64,000 nt of DNA, taken from DAOUET01 sp034430155 (GTDB lineage: Bacteria; Chloroflexota; Anaerolineae; Anaerolineales; UBA4823). The stretch is taken from NCBI GenBank assembly GCA_034430155.1, contig DAOUET010000158.1:1-64000 (forward strand). The letters run 5' to 3'. The notes under the pieces were generated by a model. It did not search any database, was not told the DNA's origin, and saw only the letters and a program-made list of their open reading frames with translations. Positions within the stretch are counted from its first letter, which is position 1. Each line of letters opens with the position of its first letter. Shown here in pieces: positions 43,125-51,739 of the stretch. A program made the translations under genes and the position numbers.

Positions 43125-43926
43125 AACCCGTTGGAGAAGAATCTCTCTTCTCTCTGGATTAAAAATCAAGCTGCCCATTCTTTTATTCACCGTTATTGGA
43201 GTGACTGGTTGCTTACCCGTGGCTGCATCACTTCCTCCCCCTCCCGCGACCCAACCGGCCACCGATACCCCAGCCCCCACCAAGACTGTAATCTGGTTCC
43301 CGCCGACTGCTACACCTACACCCTTCCCTACCATTCAGATCACCCCTACTCCTGACCTTCGTCCAGATTTGGGAGATATCCTCTTCACAGATGACTTCTC
43401 AAGCGGGGATCACTGGTCCTTGGGGCAGACGGCCACCAGCAGCGTGGCACTCGGCGTCAAGGAGCTCTCCATCGCACTCTCTGAACCGCGCGTTTATGCT
43501 TACAGCCTGAGAGACGAACCGGTATTGAACGATTTTTACGCTGAGATTACTGCCAGCCCGACCCTCTGCCGGGACCATGATGAGTATGGGCTTCTGCTCA
43601 GGATGACTTCGCCGAGCGATTTTTATCGCTTTTCTTTGTCCTGTGATGGGCAGGTTCGTCTGGATAGGCTAGTGGCTGGCAAAGCCTCCTCTCCCCAGCC
43701 TTGGATGCAGAGTGGCGCTGTGCCTCCCGGCGCACCCAGTATCTCCCGGTTAGCGGTCTGGGTTTATGGCAAGGAGATGCGCTTCTTTATCAATGATACC
43801 TACCAATTCACCGTCAGGGATCCCCTCTTGCCCAGTGGCAACATTGGTGTCTTCGCCCGTTCTGCAGGTGAAAACGCCGTTACAGTCAGCTTTTCGGATT
43901 TAGTGGTGCGGAATATTTCAAAATGA
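43102..43926 (+). CDS. lipoprotein with Pro-Thr linker and jelly-roll domain
   Basis: The 274-residue product has a signal peptide (about 21-36) ending in the lipobox VTGC, a linker of about 50 residues rich in Pro, Thr and Ala, and a C-terminal beta domain from DILFTDDFSSGDHWS to FSDLVVRNISK. The domain is paralogous in layout to the protein at 5465-6160 and resembles DUF1080/LamG sandwiches. No catalytic residues are evident. The start is taken as the TTG at 43102, which overlaps the dehydrogenase gene by 23 bases and has no strong ribosome binding site, so it is uncertain. Its stop overlaps the methyltransferase start (ATGA). Confidence 0.72.
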   Translation: MSNDTKLETRWRRISLLSGLKIKLPILLFTVIGVTGCLPVAASLPPPPATQPATDTPAPTKTVIWFPPTATPTPFPTIQITPTPDLRPDLGDILFTDDFSSGDHWSLGQTATSSVALGVKELSIALSEPRVYAYSLRDEPVLNDFYAEITASPTLCRDHDEYGLLLRMTSPSDFYRFSLSCDGQVRLDRLVAGKASSPQPWMQSGAVPPGAPSISRLAVWVYGKEMRFFINDTYQFTVRDPLLPSGNIGVFARSAGENAVTVSFSDLVVRNISK

Positions 43927-44759
43927 GTAAACGCCCCTTCAAAAATCGCTTGAACGACCTTGATCCAAAATCCTGGTTGATATTTCAGAAATCCTGGTTT
44001 ATTCACAATCCTCCCCCACGGCGTAAGGATGTATTGCGCCATCCAGCTAAGTTCCCAGAAACGCTTGCCAGAGAATTTATAGAGTTCTTCACCAAACAGG
44101 ATCAGGTTGTCTTGGACCCAATGGTCGGCACCGGAAGTACCCTGGTGGCAGCTTTACAATCAGGACGGCATAGCTATGGGGTCGAGCTTAATCAAGAATA
44201 TGCTGACATCGCTCGCCAGGTGGTGTTGGAAGAACGCGCTGAACTGGGATCCCAGGCTAATAACCTCACCGCTGAAGTCATCACGGGTGATGCTAACCGG
44301 ATCGTTGAGTGTCTGGCTAATTACCATTTGCCTCCTATTGATTACGTCCTCACCTCTCCACCCTATTGGGATATGTTGCACGCGCGTGGTGCCCAGACTC
44401 AGGAGAAACGCCGTTCCTCAACCCAACTTGACGTGGTGTACTCCCGCCATCCACAAGACCTCGGGAATATTCGAGACTATCATGTTTTTTTAGACCGCTT
44501 GGTAGGAATTTACGCAAGCCTGCGGACTCTTCTTCGATCTCGAGCCTACCTGACCATTATCGTGAAAAACGTGAAGAAAGGAGGCAATATCTACCCGCTT
44601 GCCTGGGATCTGGCTCGTAAGCTGGGGGAAATCTATACCCTGAAAGACGAGCGTATCTGGTGTCAGGATAATCAACACTTAGCTCCCTATGGAATTGGCA
44701 ACGCCTGGGTCAGTAACACTTTCCATCATTATTGTCTCCAATTCCGGAACGATGAATAA
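43923..44759 (+). CDS. DNA methyltransferase, N4/N6 class (site-specific)
   Basis: This 278-residue SAM-dependent enzyme probably methylates exocyclic amino groups of DNA bases. Motif I is LDPMVGTGSTL (about 64-74), the acidic ribose contact YGVELNQ (about 85-91), and motif IV TSPPYW (144-149). The Ser-Pro-Pro form is most often seen in N4-cytosine enzymes, though N6-adenine cannot be excluded. The order is motif X/I before IV, with any target recognition part in about 150-230. Its ATG overlaps the lipoprotein stop by four bases. A restriction partner is not obvious: the next gene is unknown. An orphan regulatory methylase or a phage-defence methylase are both possible. Confidence 0.85.
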   Translation: MSKRPFKNRLNDLDPKSWLIFQKSWFIHNPPPRRKDVLRHPAKFPETLAREFIEFFTKQDQVVLDPMVGTGSTLVAALQSGRHSYGVELNQEYADIARQVVLEERAELGSQANNLTAEVITGDANRIVECLANYHLPPIDYVLTSPPYWDMLHARGAQTQEKRRSSTQLDVVYSRHPQDLGNIRDYHVFLDRLVGIYASLRTLLRSRAYLTIIVKNVKKGGNIYPLAWDLARKLGEIYTLKDERIWCQDNQHLAPYGIGNAWVSNTFHHYCLQFRNDE

Positions 44760-44825
44760 ATCTTGCTCTTAACCCGGTTTATCTAGATCAGAAATTCGGT
44801 ACCCAAAGAAATAAATCGATCCACC

Positions 44826-45839
44826 ATGCTTATACATGCAAACCTGATTTATCTACCATATTCAGATGAATTTACCAAAGCCGGCATTGCCATGGCGTGC
44901 CGCTCCCTGTCTCGCTGCCAGAGCATCCCTGGAAACGCTCCTTATTCGTATCTGCGCAAAATCGTGTCTAAAACAGCAAGTGATCTTGCCTTTCGTCGCT
45001 TTCTGGTTGAGAATCACATCCCACATAAGATTGTAAACACCTCCCCGTTTAGCGCCCCGGAAAGCTCTGAGGTAATCATCGGCGGTCGCCGCGGCCTGCT
45101 GCGCACCTCTCTGGTCACCAAAAAGAAATCTATCCTAAACCTGTATCGCCACCCAGACCGCTTGCTTCAATCTAAGGCCGTTATCGAACCTGATTTGCTC
45201 TTCTCTGAGAAATACAAAGACACCGACATTGTTATCTTTGCCGTTTTTTCTGCTCTGATTGCATCAAACCAACAGCATTTAAGGCGTGCCTTATCGTCTC
45301 GCCAACCCGTCTATTTAATATACAAGCTTCCAAGAATTTGGTCCCGTCCAAACCCAATGGGGCGGTTTGGTGAGCTGACTTTGGTATGCGAGACGAGCAA
45401 GCTGATCACCCTTGAGATCGCTGGTGATGATTACCAAAGAGGTTTCCAAACAATTCAGGTCGAGCTTCATCCTCACCAACAAACCACCATAAACGAAAAC
45501 CTCTACTCGCTCTCTTACCTGCACGTCCAACAACCTCCAGACGGAAGCATTCGGATGCATAGCTCTAGGTTACATCGCAATTGCGTCATCAAACCTTACG
45601 AATGGCGAAACATTTGGGTGTACGGCATGAAGATTATTTTGGTCGGTTATATGACTTGTGGAGAATTCCGTCAGCGAGCACTCCCGTTGGATACCAGCCA
45701 GGATTGCACCCCAACTTCTCGACGTAGTCCCTATTCTATCGGAGAAAAAAAATTAACACTTAATATTGGTGAACTGCATCCCCTATCAACACTTTTCGAT
45801 CAAGCTCGCACCTGGTATCAGACTCAAATTGCTCATTAA
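44826..45839 (+). CDS. protein of unknown function next to the DNA methyltransferase
   Basis: I do not recognise this family. The 337-residue product is soluble and basic. The segment SKTASDLAFRRFL, then NHIPHKIV and EVIIGGRRGLLRTS (about 48-98), has a helix-strand-strand order like the start of some nucleases, but the D/E-x-K signature is not clear. Later parts are beta-rich (SGSI-like, IEWRNIWVYGMKIILVG). It follows the methyltransferase by 66 bases on the same strand, so a restriction-modification role is worth testing but unproven. No ribosome binding site is visible before the ATG at 44826. Confidence 0.7.
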   Translation: MLIHANLIYLPYSDEFTKAGIAMACRSLSRCQSIPGNAPYSYLRKIVSKTASDLAFRRFLVENHIPHKIVNTSPFSAPESSEVIIGGRRGLLRTSLVTKKKSILNLYRHPDRLLQSKAVIEPDLLFSEKYKDTDIVIFAVFSALIASNQQHLRRALSSRQPVYLIYKLPRIWSRPNPMGRFGELTLVCETSKLITLEIAGDDYQRGFQTIQVELHPHQQTTINENLYSLSYLHVQQPPDGSIRMHSSRLHRNCVIKPYEWRNIWVYGMKIILVGYMTCGEFRQRALPLDTSQDCTPTSRRSPYSIGEKKLTLNIGELHPLSTLFDQARTWYQTQIAH

Positions 45840-45877
45840 TTTGTTACCAAATATCCAGATCAACGATCCCAACTCCC

Positions 45878-45906
45878 TTTATACATCCAGAAAAACAGTG
45901 TACAAT
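45878..45906 (+). promoter_or_regulatory. candidate ssb promoter
   Basis: TTTATA (45878-45883) and TACAAT (45901-45906) are 17 bases apart. The leader would be about 90 nt before ssb. Confidence 0.4.
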
Positions 45907-46001
45907 TGTTCTGTATTCAGGTGGGTGTCTTGGAGATCAACCCCGGTTGGCGTTCAGCCGGAACTTGAGACAGACCGCTCACCATAACAAGGAGGACTCA
46001 C

Positions 46002-46421
46002 ATGTATCACACCCTTATTATCGCAGGTAATCTTGGCTCTGATCCAGAGATGAGATATACTCCCTCAGGCCAGGCTGTCGCCAATTTTCCTGTAGCCACC
46101 AACAGACAATATACGGCTTCAAATGGCGAACAGGTCAAGGAGACCACCTGGTTTCGTATCTCTACATGGGGGAGAACTGCAGAAGTCTGCAACCAATATC
46201 TTCGTAAAGGCAGTCGAGTGCTTGTGGAAGGCCGTCTCAATCCTGATCCTGCCACTGGTGGACCGCGTACCTACGAGCGTCGCGACGGGTCCTCTGGCGC
46301 CTCTTTCGAAGTGACCGCTAATATAGTCCGGTTTCTCTCGGGTCGTAGCGAAGACGAAAGCAGTTACCAGTCTGACGGATCGGCTAGCGAAATTTCCGAG
46401 TCCGACGAAATACCTTTTTAA
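46002..46421 (+). CDS. ssb: single-stranded DNA-binding protein
   Basis: SSB coats single-stranded DNA and recruits repair and replication proteins. The 139-residue product has the OB-fold start MYHTLIIAGNLGSDPEMRYTP (split: GNLGSDPEMRY), the strands VANFPVATNRQY and TTWFRISTWGR, and LRKGSRVLVEGRLN. It ends in an acidic tail SEISESDEIPF, matching the usual SSB protein-interaction tip (D-x-x-I/L-P-F). The ribosome binding site AAGGAGGA is strong. It probably heads a row of nucleic-acid genes. Confidence 0.96.
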   Translation: MYHTLIIAGNLGSDPEMRYTPSGQAVANFPVATNRQYTASNGEQVKETTWFRISTWGRTAEVCNQYLRKGSRVLVEGRLNPDPATGGPRTYERRDGSSGASFEVTANIVRFLSGRSEDESSYQSDGSASEISESDEIPF

Positions 46422-46615
46422 TATCTGCAGAGCCACCAGCTGTTTTATTGCTATTCAAAGAAAGGAATGGTCGCTCTTTGCGCTATGCCTTCAGTTATGA
46501 TTCTATCAGTGGCGAAGAAATTGTTTACAAGCCTACTGTACATCCGAGAGACTATATCGTCTTCAATCCAGGTAACTCAATACCGCAGACTTTTTAGAAT
46601 CCAACGGAGGATTTA

Positions 46616-46945
46616 ATGTCCGATAAACCCCCAAAAGCCTCCTTCCCCCCACTCCAAATCCCGGAGGATCTCCTAACCATTTATGTTAACTTAGTGAGAA
46701 TATCCCATTCTCCATCAGAATTAGTTTTCGACTTCGCTCATCTCCTTCCCGGCACCTCTTCCGCTCGTGTGCTCTCCAGGATGGTTATGTCACCATTAGG
46801 TGCAAAACTTTTCCTTAACGCCCTTGGTGAAAATATCAAGCGCTACGAAAGCTCCTTTGGAGAAATCAAAATGCCCGGCCAGAAATCCCTGGCAAACCAT
46901 CTTTTCCAACCACCTCAATCCGGTGAGCAATCTTCAGAGGACTGA
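46616..46945 (+). CDS. DUF3467 family protein
   Basis: The 109-residue product matches DUF3467 in pattern: IYVNLVRISHSPSELVFDF (about 22-40), then LLPGTSSARVLSRMVMSP and AKLFLNALGENIKRYE. Proteins of this family are small, beta-sandwich-like and of unknown function; they are common in Anaerolineae and Bacteroidota. GGAGGAT precedes the ATG. It lies 7 bases before the translin-like gene, so the two are almost certainly co-transcribed. No function can be assigned. Confidence 0.85.
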   Translation: MSDKPPKASFPPLQIPEDLLTIYVNLVRISHSPSELVFDFAHLLPGTSSARVLSRMVMSPLGAKLFLNALGENIKRYESSFGEIKMPGQKSLANHLFQPPQSGEQSSED

Positions 46946-46952
46946 TCTAATC

Positions 46953-47609
46953 ATGGAACGCTTAGACGCAATTGCCGAACAAATTCATCAGGTTTTTGAA
47001 ACCCGGACTACCGCCCGGGAACGCGCTCTTTCCCAAACTCGCACACTTACCCGCCATTGCGCCAACGCCATCCGGGCTGTCCATCGTGATGAAACCATTC
47101 TGGCTCAGGGACAGCTAGGCGAAGCCAGAAAATTAGCGAAATCTTTGTACGAGGACCTTTCTGACTACCCTGATCTTTATTTCGCAGGGTACACCCAAGA
47201 TGCCCTCAAAGAATTCGCCGAAGCCAATATTGTTTATGCCCTGGTCGAAAATCGTGATTTACCCACCCCTCATGACCTTGGTCTAGAAGAAGCTACTTAC
47301 GTAAATGGATTGGCAGAGGCGGCGGGTGAACTTCGGCGACGTTGTTTGGACATCTTACGCCATGGCTATTCCAGGGAAGCAGAGCGTTTGCTGAGTCTTA
47401 TGGATGATATCTACGCTGTCTTAATAACTATGGATTACCCCAGTGCGATTACCGGAAATCTTCGACGCCAGACCGATATCGTGCGTAGTGTCACAGAGCG
47501 AACCCGTGGCGATCTGACTCTCAGCATCCGACAAGAACATTTGGAGCAAAGTATAAAACGTTTGGAAAGCCGTCTCGAAAACCTGGAAGAGTCTAAATCA
47601 ACGCCATAG
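46953..47609 (+). CDS. translin family protein
   Basis: This 218-residue, mostly helical protein matches the translin/TRAX family. It has an N-terminal helix (ERALSQTRTLTRHCANAIRA), the core LYFAGYTQDALKEFAEANIVY (split as YFAGYTQDALKEF and AEANIVYAL) and the signature YVNGLAEAAGELRRRCLDIL (about 110-129). Eukaryotic translin and TRAX form the C3PO ribonuclease; the acidic catalytic residues there lie on E/D in these helices, and several acidic positions are kept here (EFAEA, GLAEAAGE, SLMDD). Ribonuclease activity is possible but unproven. Some annotation pipelines mislabel this family as haloacid dehalogenase. GAGGA precedes the ATG at 46953, 8 bases after DUF3467. Confidence 0.85.
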   Translation: MERLDAIAEQIHQVFETRTTARERALSQTRTLTRHCANAIRAVHRDETILAQGQLGEARKLAKSLYEDLSDYPDLYFAGYTQDALKEFAEANIVYALVENRDLPTPHDLGLEEATYVNGLAEAAGELRRRCLDILRHGYSREAERLLSLMDDIYAVLITMDYPSAITGNLRRQTDIVRSVTERTRGDLTLSIRQEHLEQSIKRLESRLENLEESKSTP

Positions 47610-47661
47610 TTAATCCCGCTTCGCTTCAAATTCTCAGAAAACAATCGGATGGAAAATCTCG

Positions 47662-48415
47662 ATGAGAACTATTCGCGCCTCAGAAATTGGCACTTACCTT
47701 TACTGTAAGCGTGCATGGTGGTACCAACGTCAAGGATACCCATCTAAGAATCAGGTTGAATTGGCCAGTGGGACCGAGCTACACTACCGTCATGGAGGCA
47801 AGGTAATGCTCAGTAGCGCTATTCGCCTCTTGGCGTACGTATTGTTACTGCTAGCCCTCATTATTCTCTCAGTCTATCTTACTGGGCAGATACTTTAAAG
47901 ATATGCTCTTACTGGCACTTTCAATTGCCCTTATTGCATTTTTCTTACTCAAACTCTCTACCCAGCAGCGTCATGCCGCTGGCCTTCCCCCCGGACGGAT
48001 CGTTTATGCGGATACCAATCGTTGGGCTCCGGTTGAAAGACCATTATATGATCCGGTCTTAGGTTTGACTGGTAAACCCGATTACCTTATTGAATTGGGT
48101 GATGCCTTGATACCCGTTGAGGTCAAATCCGGGCGTGCTTCTCGAACCCCTTACGATACTCACCTGTACCAACTAGCTGCCTATTGCCTTCTAACACAAC
48201 GTGTCTTTGGGGTTCGCCCATCCTATGGCGTCCTGCATTATAAGAATCATACTTTCGAGGTAGATTTCACCCCAGAGTTGGAAACCGCTTTATTAGATAT
48301 GCTGGCTGAAATGCGCCGGGAGCATCACCACAAGGAGATTGATCGCTCTCACAATTCGCCTCACCGTTGTAACAGATGTGGATATCTGCATATTTGCGAC
48401 CATGCGCTTGTTTGA
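47662..48415 (+). pseudogene. Cas4/RecB-like PD-(D/E)xK nuclease with membrane hairpin, split by +1 frame change
   Basis: Two adjacent frames together make one Cas4-like protein of about 248 residues. Part 1 (47662-47898, 78 aa) has ASEIGTYLYCKRAWWYQ with the first cluster Cys (15) and a membrane helix. Part 2 (47903-48415, 170 aa) starts in a second helix, then has GKPDYL (Asp60), PVEVKSG (Glu73, Lys75), YQLAAY (Gln90, Tyr94) and CNRCGYLHIC (Cys156, 159, 165). These are the nuclease and 4Fe-4S ligands of Cas4. The second frame is open from 47855, so skipping one base at about 47884-47886 would join them. It may be a real frameshift, a sequencing error, or two coupled subunits. No CRISPR locus is present here. 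Confidence 0.75.
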
Positions 48416-48514
48416 AAATTCCGGCTTTATTGATAAATTAATAGTTCAAGTAGACTCATTCCCAGTCATCTCTTATTCAACCTTTGACCGCAAGTGGCTC
48501 AAAATAAACTCGTT

Positions 48515-48520
48515 TATAAT
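48515..48520 (+). promoter_or_regulatory. -10 box at the NAD kinase start
   Basis: TATAAT ends nine bases before the ATG at 48530. The transcript would begin at or one to three bases before the ATG, with no ribosome binding site. No -35 box is visible. Confidence 0.55.
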
Positions 48521-48529
48521 TGCATTGCT

Positions 48530-49402
48530 ATGACTATTGAGGTTTCTGTCTTCAAACGAATTGCTGTCGCCTCTCACCCCAAAATACCTGAAGCAATCCA
48601 GGAAGCGGAGCACATCGCAGCTTACCTTCAAGATAACGGTCTTAACGCTGCCTGTGGCTTTTTAGATGATCAGGATATGCAATTACGGGTAAAGTCTCGT
48701 GAGTTTGATTTGCTCATTGCTTTAGGTGGAGATGGTACCATGTTGCGCGCCGGGCACCTTTGCGCCCCATTAGGTATCCCAATTTTGGGAATCAACCTGG
48801 GCCACTTCGGTTTCCTGATCGAGATCAGGGGCAACCAGTGGCGCGAAGTCTTGCCCCGCTTAATTTCCAGAGATTACTGGATTGAAAACCGGATGATGCT
48901 CTCCGCAGAACAATACCGTGGTGATCATTGTCTAGGAAACTGGAATGTCTTGAATGAAATTGTTGTCAGCCGGGGCCGCATCGTGCGACCAGTGCGACTC
49001 GATGCCAGCGTGGATGGACGCTTTCTAACAACTTACGTGGCTGACGGGTTGATCGCCGCCACGCCAACGGGATCCACTGCGTACGCCCTGGCGGTAGGAG
49101 GTCCCATTCTGCCTCCCGAATTACGTAACATTCTTCTGGTACCAGTCGCTCCCCACCTTTCTGTTGACCGTGCAATTGTCCTTGCTGAAGGAGCTTCGGT
49201 CAGTATTACCATCCATACGGACCACGATGCTGTATTAAGTGTCGATGGGCAATCGCCCATCAGCTTGATAGATGGCGATCGTGTAGAATCTAGGGCTGGC
49301 GACCATACCGCCCAATTCGTCCGTTTTCAGGATCCTGGTTATTTCTATCGAAATCTCACTCCCCATATGAACCAAAACCCTTCTACTGGATTTCCCCGAT
49401 GA
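48530..49402 (+). CDS. nadK: NAD kinase
   Basis: NAD kinase makes NADP+ from NAD+ and a phosphate donor. The 290-residue product has LIALGGDGTMLRAG (about 62-75, the GGDG catalytic loop), LNEIVVSRG (about 144-152) and TPTGSTAYALAVGGPIL (about 183-199). The ATG at 48530 is chosen because a TATAAT box ends nine bases before it; an in-frame ATG at 48494 lies upstream of that box. The end overlaps the next start as ATGA, so it is coupled to the B-box membrane protein. Sequence length and motifs are normal. Confidence 0.95.
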   Translation: MTIEVSVFKRIAVASHPKIPEAIQEAEHIAAYLQDNGLNAACGFLDDQDMQLRVKSREFDLLIALGGDGTMLRAGHLCAPLGIPILGINLGHFGFLIEIRGNQWREVLPRLISRDYWIENRMMLSAEQYRGDHCLGNWNVLNEIVVSRGRIVRPVRLDASVDGRFLTTYVADGLIAATPTGSTAYALAVGGPILPPELRNILLVPVAPHLSVDRAIVLAEGASVSITIHTDHDAVLSVDGQSPISLIDGDRVESRAGDHTAQFVRFQDPGYFYRNLTPHMNQNPSTGFPR

Positions 49403-49935
49403 GCTCGGAACAACCAACCCTTTACTGTGCTAATCACCCTAATATCACAACCACCTTACGATGCAATCGTTGTGAAAAACCTATTTGTAGCCAATGTGCC
49501 ATTCGAACCCCGACCGGCTACCGCTGTCCAGAATGTGTTCGTGGGCAACTAAAAGTCTTCAGCACCACAGTATGGTACGATTATCCTCTTGCTATTGCGT
49601 TAGCAGGAATCTTATCTTTTCTGGGTAGTCAGCTGGTCACCTATCTGGGATTCTTCACCCTTTTTGTCGCCCCAATAGCGGGAGTGGTTATTGCTGAAGC
49701 AGTACGTTTTGCTATCAGGCGAAGGCGTTCTAAATCCCTCTTTTTACTAAGCGCAATTTCTGCAGCCATAGGTAGCTTGCCTAACATATTGCTGTATGTG
49801 GTTGGGAATCTCCTGATATTTTCGCAGGGTCGCATCGCTGGATTTGGGTTCCTTTTTCCCCTGATCTGGCAAGGGTTATACACCTTTGTCGTCACCTCTA
49901 CTGTATATTACCGCTTAGGTGGGATTCGGATCTAG
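49399..49935 (+). CDS. B-box zinc finger membrane protein, function unknown
   Basis: The 178-residue protein has an N-terminal B-box-like zinc finger: CANHP, CNRCEKPICSQC and YRCPEC (about 10-41), giving the C-x2-H/C...C-x2-C pattern. Three or four membrane helices follow (about 60-80, 83-103, 115-135 and 150-170). Proteins with this layout are common in Chloroflexota and Deinococci; their role is unknown, and the zinc finger may bind another protein. Its ATG overlaps the nadK stop by four bases, and recN follows after 14 bases, so all three may share one transcript. Confidence 0.8.
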   Translation: MSSEQPTLYCANHPNITTTLRCNRCEKPICSQCAIRTPTGYRCPECVRGQLKVFSTTVWYDYPLAIALAGILSFLGSQLVTYLGFFTLFVAPIAGVVIAEAVRFAIRRRRSKSLFLLSAISAAIGSLPNILLYVVGNLLIFSQGRIAGFGFLFPLIWQGLYTFVVTSTVYYRLGGIRI

Positions 49936-49949
49936 AGATCAAACACTTT

Positions 49950-51686
49950 ATGCTTGCCGAACTACGCATCGAGAATTTTGCTATTATCGACTCGCTGGAA
50001 CTGTCGTTTAAGCCCGGATTGGTTATCTTTACCGGTGAAACAGGTGCGGGCAAATCCATCATCATCGATGCAGTCGAAACGCTCCTGGGGGGTCGTGCTG
50101 AAACCACTATGATTCGCAGTGGCGCTGAGCGCGCCCAGATCGAGGCTACCTTTCGCATACCCTCTCAAGTACAGGAAGATGTCCATGCCATTTTGGAGCG
50201 TGAACAACTCCTCGACGACCCAGATTATCTTATCTTGAGCCGCGAAATCCGCTCTGCAGGGCGAAATACGGCGCGGGTTAATGGCCGCTCAGTTAATTTG
50301 GCTCTCATGCGCCAGCTGGGGGAATTCCTGGTTGATGTCCATGGACAATCTGAGCATTTATCCCTCTTGCGGGTAAGACAACACCTGGATTTACTCGATC
50401 GCTATGCCGATGCAGGCGAGCTCTTAAATAACTTTCGCCAATCCTACCGGGAATTGGTTTCTATCCGCCGCGAACTAAACGACCTTCGCCGTGCTGAGAG
50501 CGATGCTGTTCGACGAGCCGACATACTCACCTATCAAATCAACGAGATTGATTCTGCCCGTTTGCATCCTGGTGAAGAGCAGAATCTTCTGGCTGAGCGT
50601 AACCGCCTTGCAAATGCTGAAGAATTATCCTCCTTGATCCAAGCGTCTCTTCTCGCTTTAGACGAGGGTACACCCGAATCTCCCTCGGCTACAGATCTTT
50701 TCGGCCGGGTGGTCGATGCCCTCAATGACCTTTCTCGGCTTGACGCTTCCCAAACCGACAACGCTGAACAAGCTCAAGTCCTCTCTGACAACCTGACCGA
50801 GCTAGCTCGGTCTTTACGCCTTTATCTCGAAGGCATCGAGTTTAACCCGACCAGATTAGACCAGGTAGAAGAACGCATTAACTTGATCCACAACCTTACG
50901 AGGAAGTACGGGGAAACAATTCCGGAGATCCTAGAATTTGCAGCTGATGCCCGCCGCCAACTGCATTCGATTTCTCACGCCAGTGAACGTATGCAAGAAC
51001 TTCACAGCCTGGAGAAGGATTTACTCCCTGTGCTCAGCCAACAAGGTCAGTCTCTCTCTCACTCCAGGCATGTAGCTGCTCAGAAACTCAAAGATGTCCT
51101 CGAAATTGAACTTGCCGACCTGCGTATGCCTGAAGCACACTTCGAAGTTGACTTTCAACAATCACAAGATCCGGATGGCGTCCCGCTTCCAGATGGTCGC
51201 CAAGTCGCATTTGATGCCAACGGACTGGATCGGATCGAATTCTTAATCGCCCCTAATCCCGGCGAAGGCCTCAAGCCCTTGGTGAAAATCGCCTCCGGTG
51301 GAGAAACTTCCCGGTTGATGTTGGCTATTAAAAATGTGCTGGCGCGCGCCGATCATATCCCTGCCCTAATTTTCGATGAAATTGATCAAGGGATCGGTGG
51401 GCGGGTGGGTGCTATAGTAGGTTATAAATTATGGCATCTTGCCCGTCTTCACCAGGTATTATGTATTACCCACCTGCCTCAATTAGCCGCATTTGGCGAA
51501 CAACATTTCCAGGTACAAAAACAATTCCAAGAAGATCGTACCATAACTATTGTCAACGAGCTTAACGATGAAGCGCGTATCAAGGAACTTGCTCAAATGA
51601 TGGGAGAACTCAGCGACGGCACCCTGCATTCCGCTCGTGAAATCATGCAAACCGTGGAGGAAATGACGGAACAGAAAAGTGTCTGA
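49950..51686 (+). CDS. recN: DNA repair protein RecN
   Basis: RecN is an SMC-like ATPase that acts in recombinational repair of double-strand breaks. The 578-residue product has FTGETGAGKSIIID (Walker A, about 27-40), a middle coiled-coil arm (about 150-380), the ABC signature ASGGETSRLMLAI (about 448-460) and Walker B ALIFDEIDQGIGG (about 471-483). The length is typical. No ribosome binding site is evident. It lies downstream of nadK and the B-box gene, an arrangement seen in many bacteria (nadK-recN). Confidence 0.96.
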   Translation: MLAELRIENFAIIDSLELSFKPGLVIFTGETGAGKSIIIDAVETLLGGRAETTMIRSGAERAQIEATFRIPSQVQEDVHAILEREQLLDDPDYLILSREIRSAGRNTARVNGRSVNLALMRQLGEFLVDVHGQSEHLSLLRVRQHLDLLDRYADAGELLNNFRQSYRELVSIRRELNDLRRAESDAVRRADILTYQINEIDSARLHPGEEQNLLAERNRLANAEELSSLIQASLLALDEGTPESPSATDLFGRVVDALNDLSRLDASQTDNAEQAQVLSDNLTELARSLRLYLEGIEFNPTRLDQVEERINLIHNLTRKYGETIPEILEFAADARRQLHSISHASERMQELHSLEKDLLPVLSQQGQSLSHSRHVAAQKLKDVLEIELADLRMPEAHFEVDFQQSQDPDGVPLPDGRQVAFDANGLDRIEFLIAPNPGEGLKPLVKIASGGETSRLMLAIKNVLARADHIPALIFDEIDQGIGGRVGAIVGYKLWHLARLHQVLCITHLPQLAAFGEQHFQVQKQFQEDRTITIVNELNDEARIKELAQMMGELSDGTLHSAREIMQTVEEMTEQKSV

Positions 51687-51739
51687 TATTCGCATTCTGC
51701 GATAACAAAATTTAATGGCAACGATTTACCATACTTTCG

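Noticed and set aside
43089..43334. 81-codon Gly/Val-rich minus-strand frame
   Set aside because: It is the reverse complement of the Pro-Thr linker of the lipoprotein, a typical shadow.
47662..48415. Evidence for a CRISPR-Cas locus from the Cas4-like nuclease
   Set aside because: No spacer-repeat array and no cas1, cas2 or effector gene in the window. Cas4-like nucleases also occur outside CRISPR systems.
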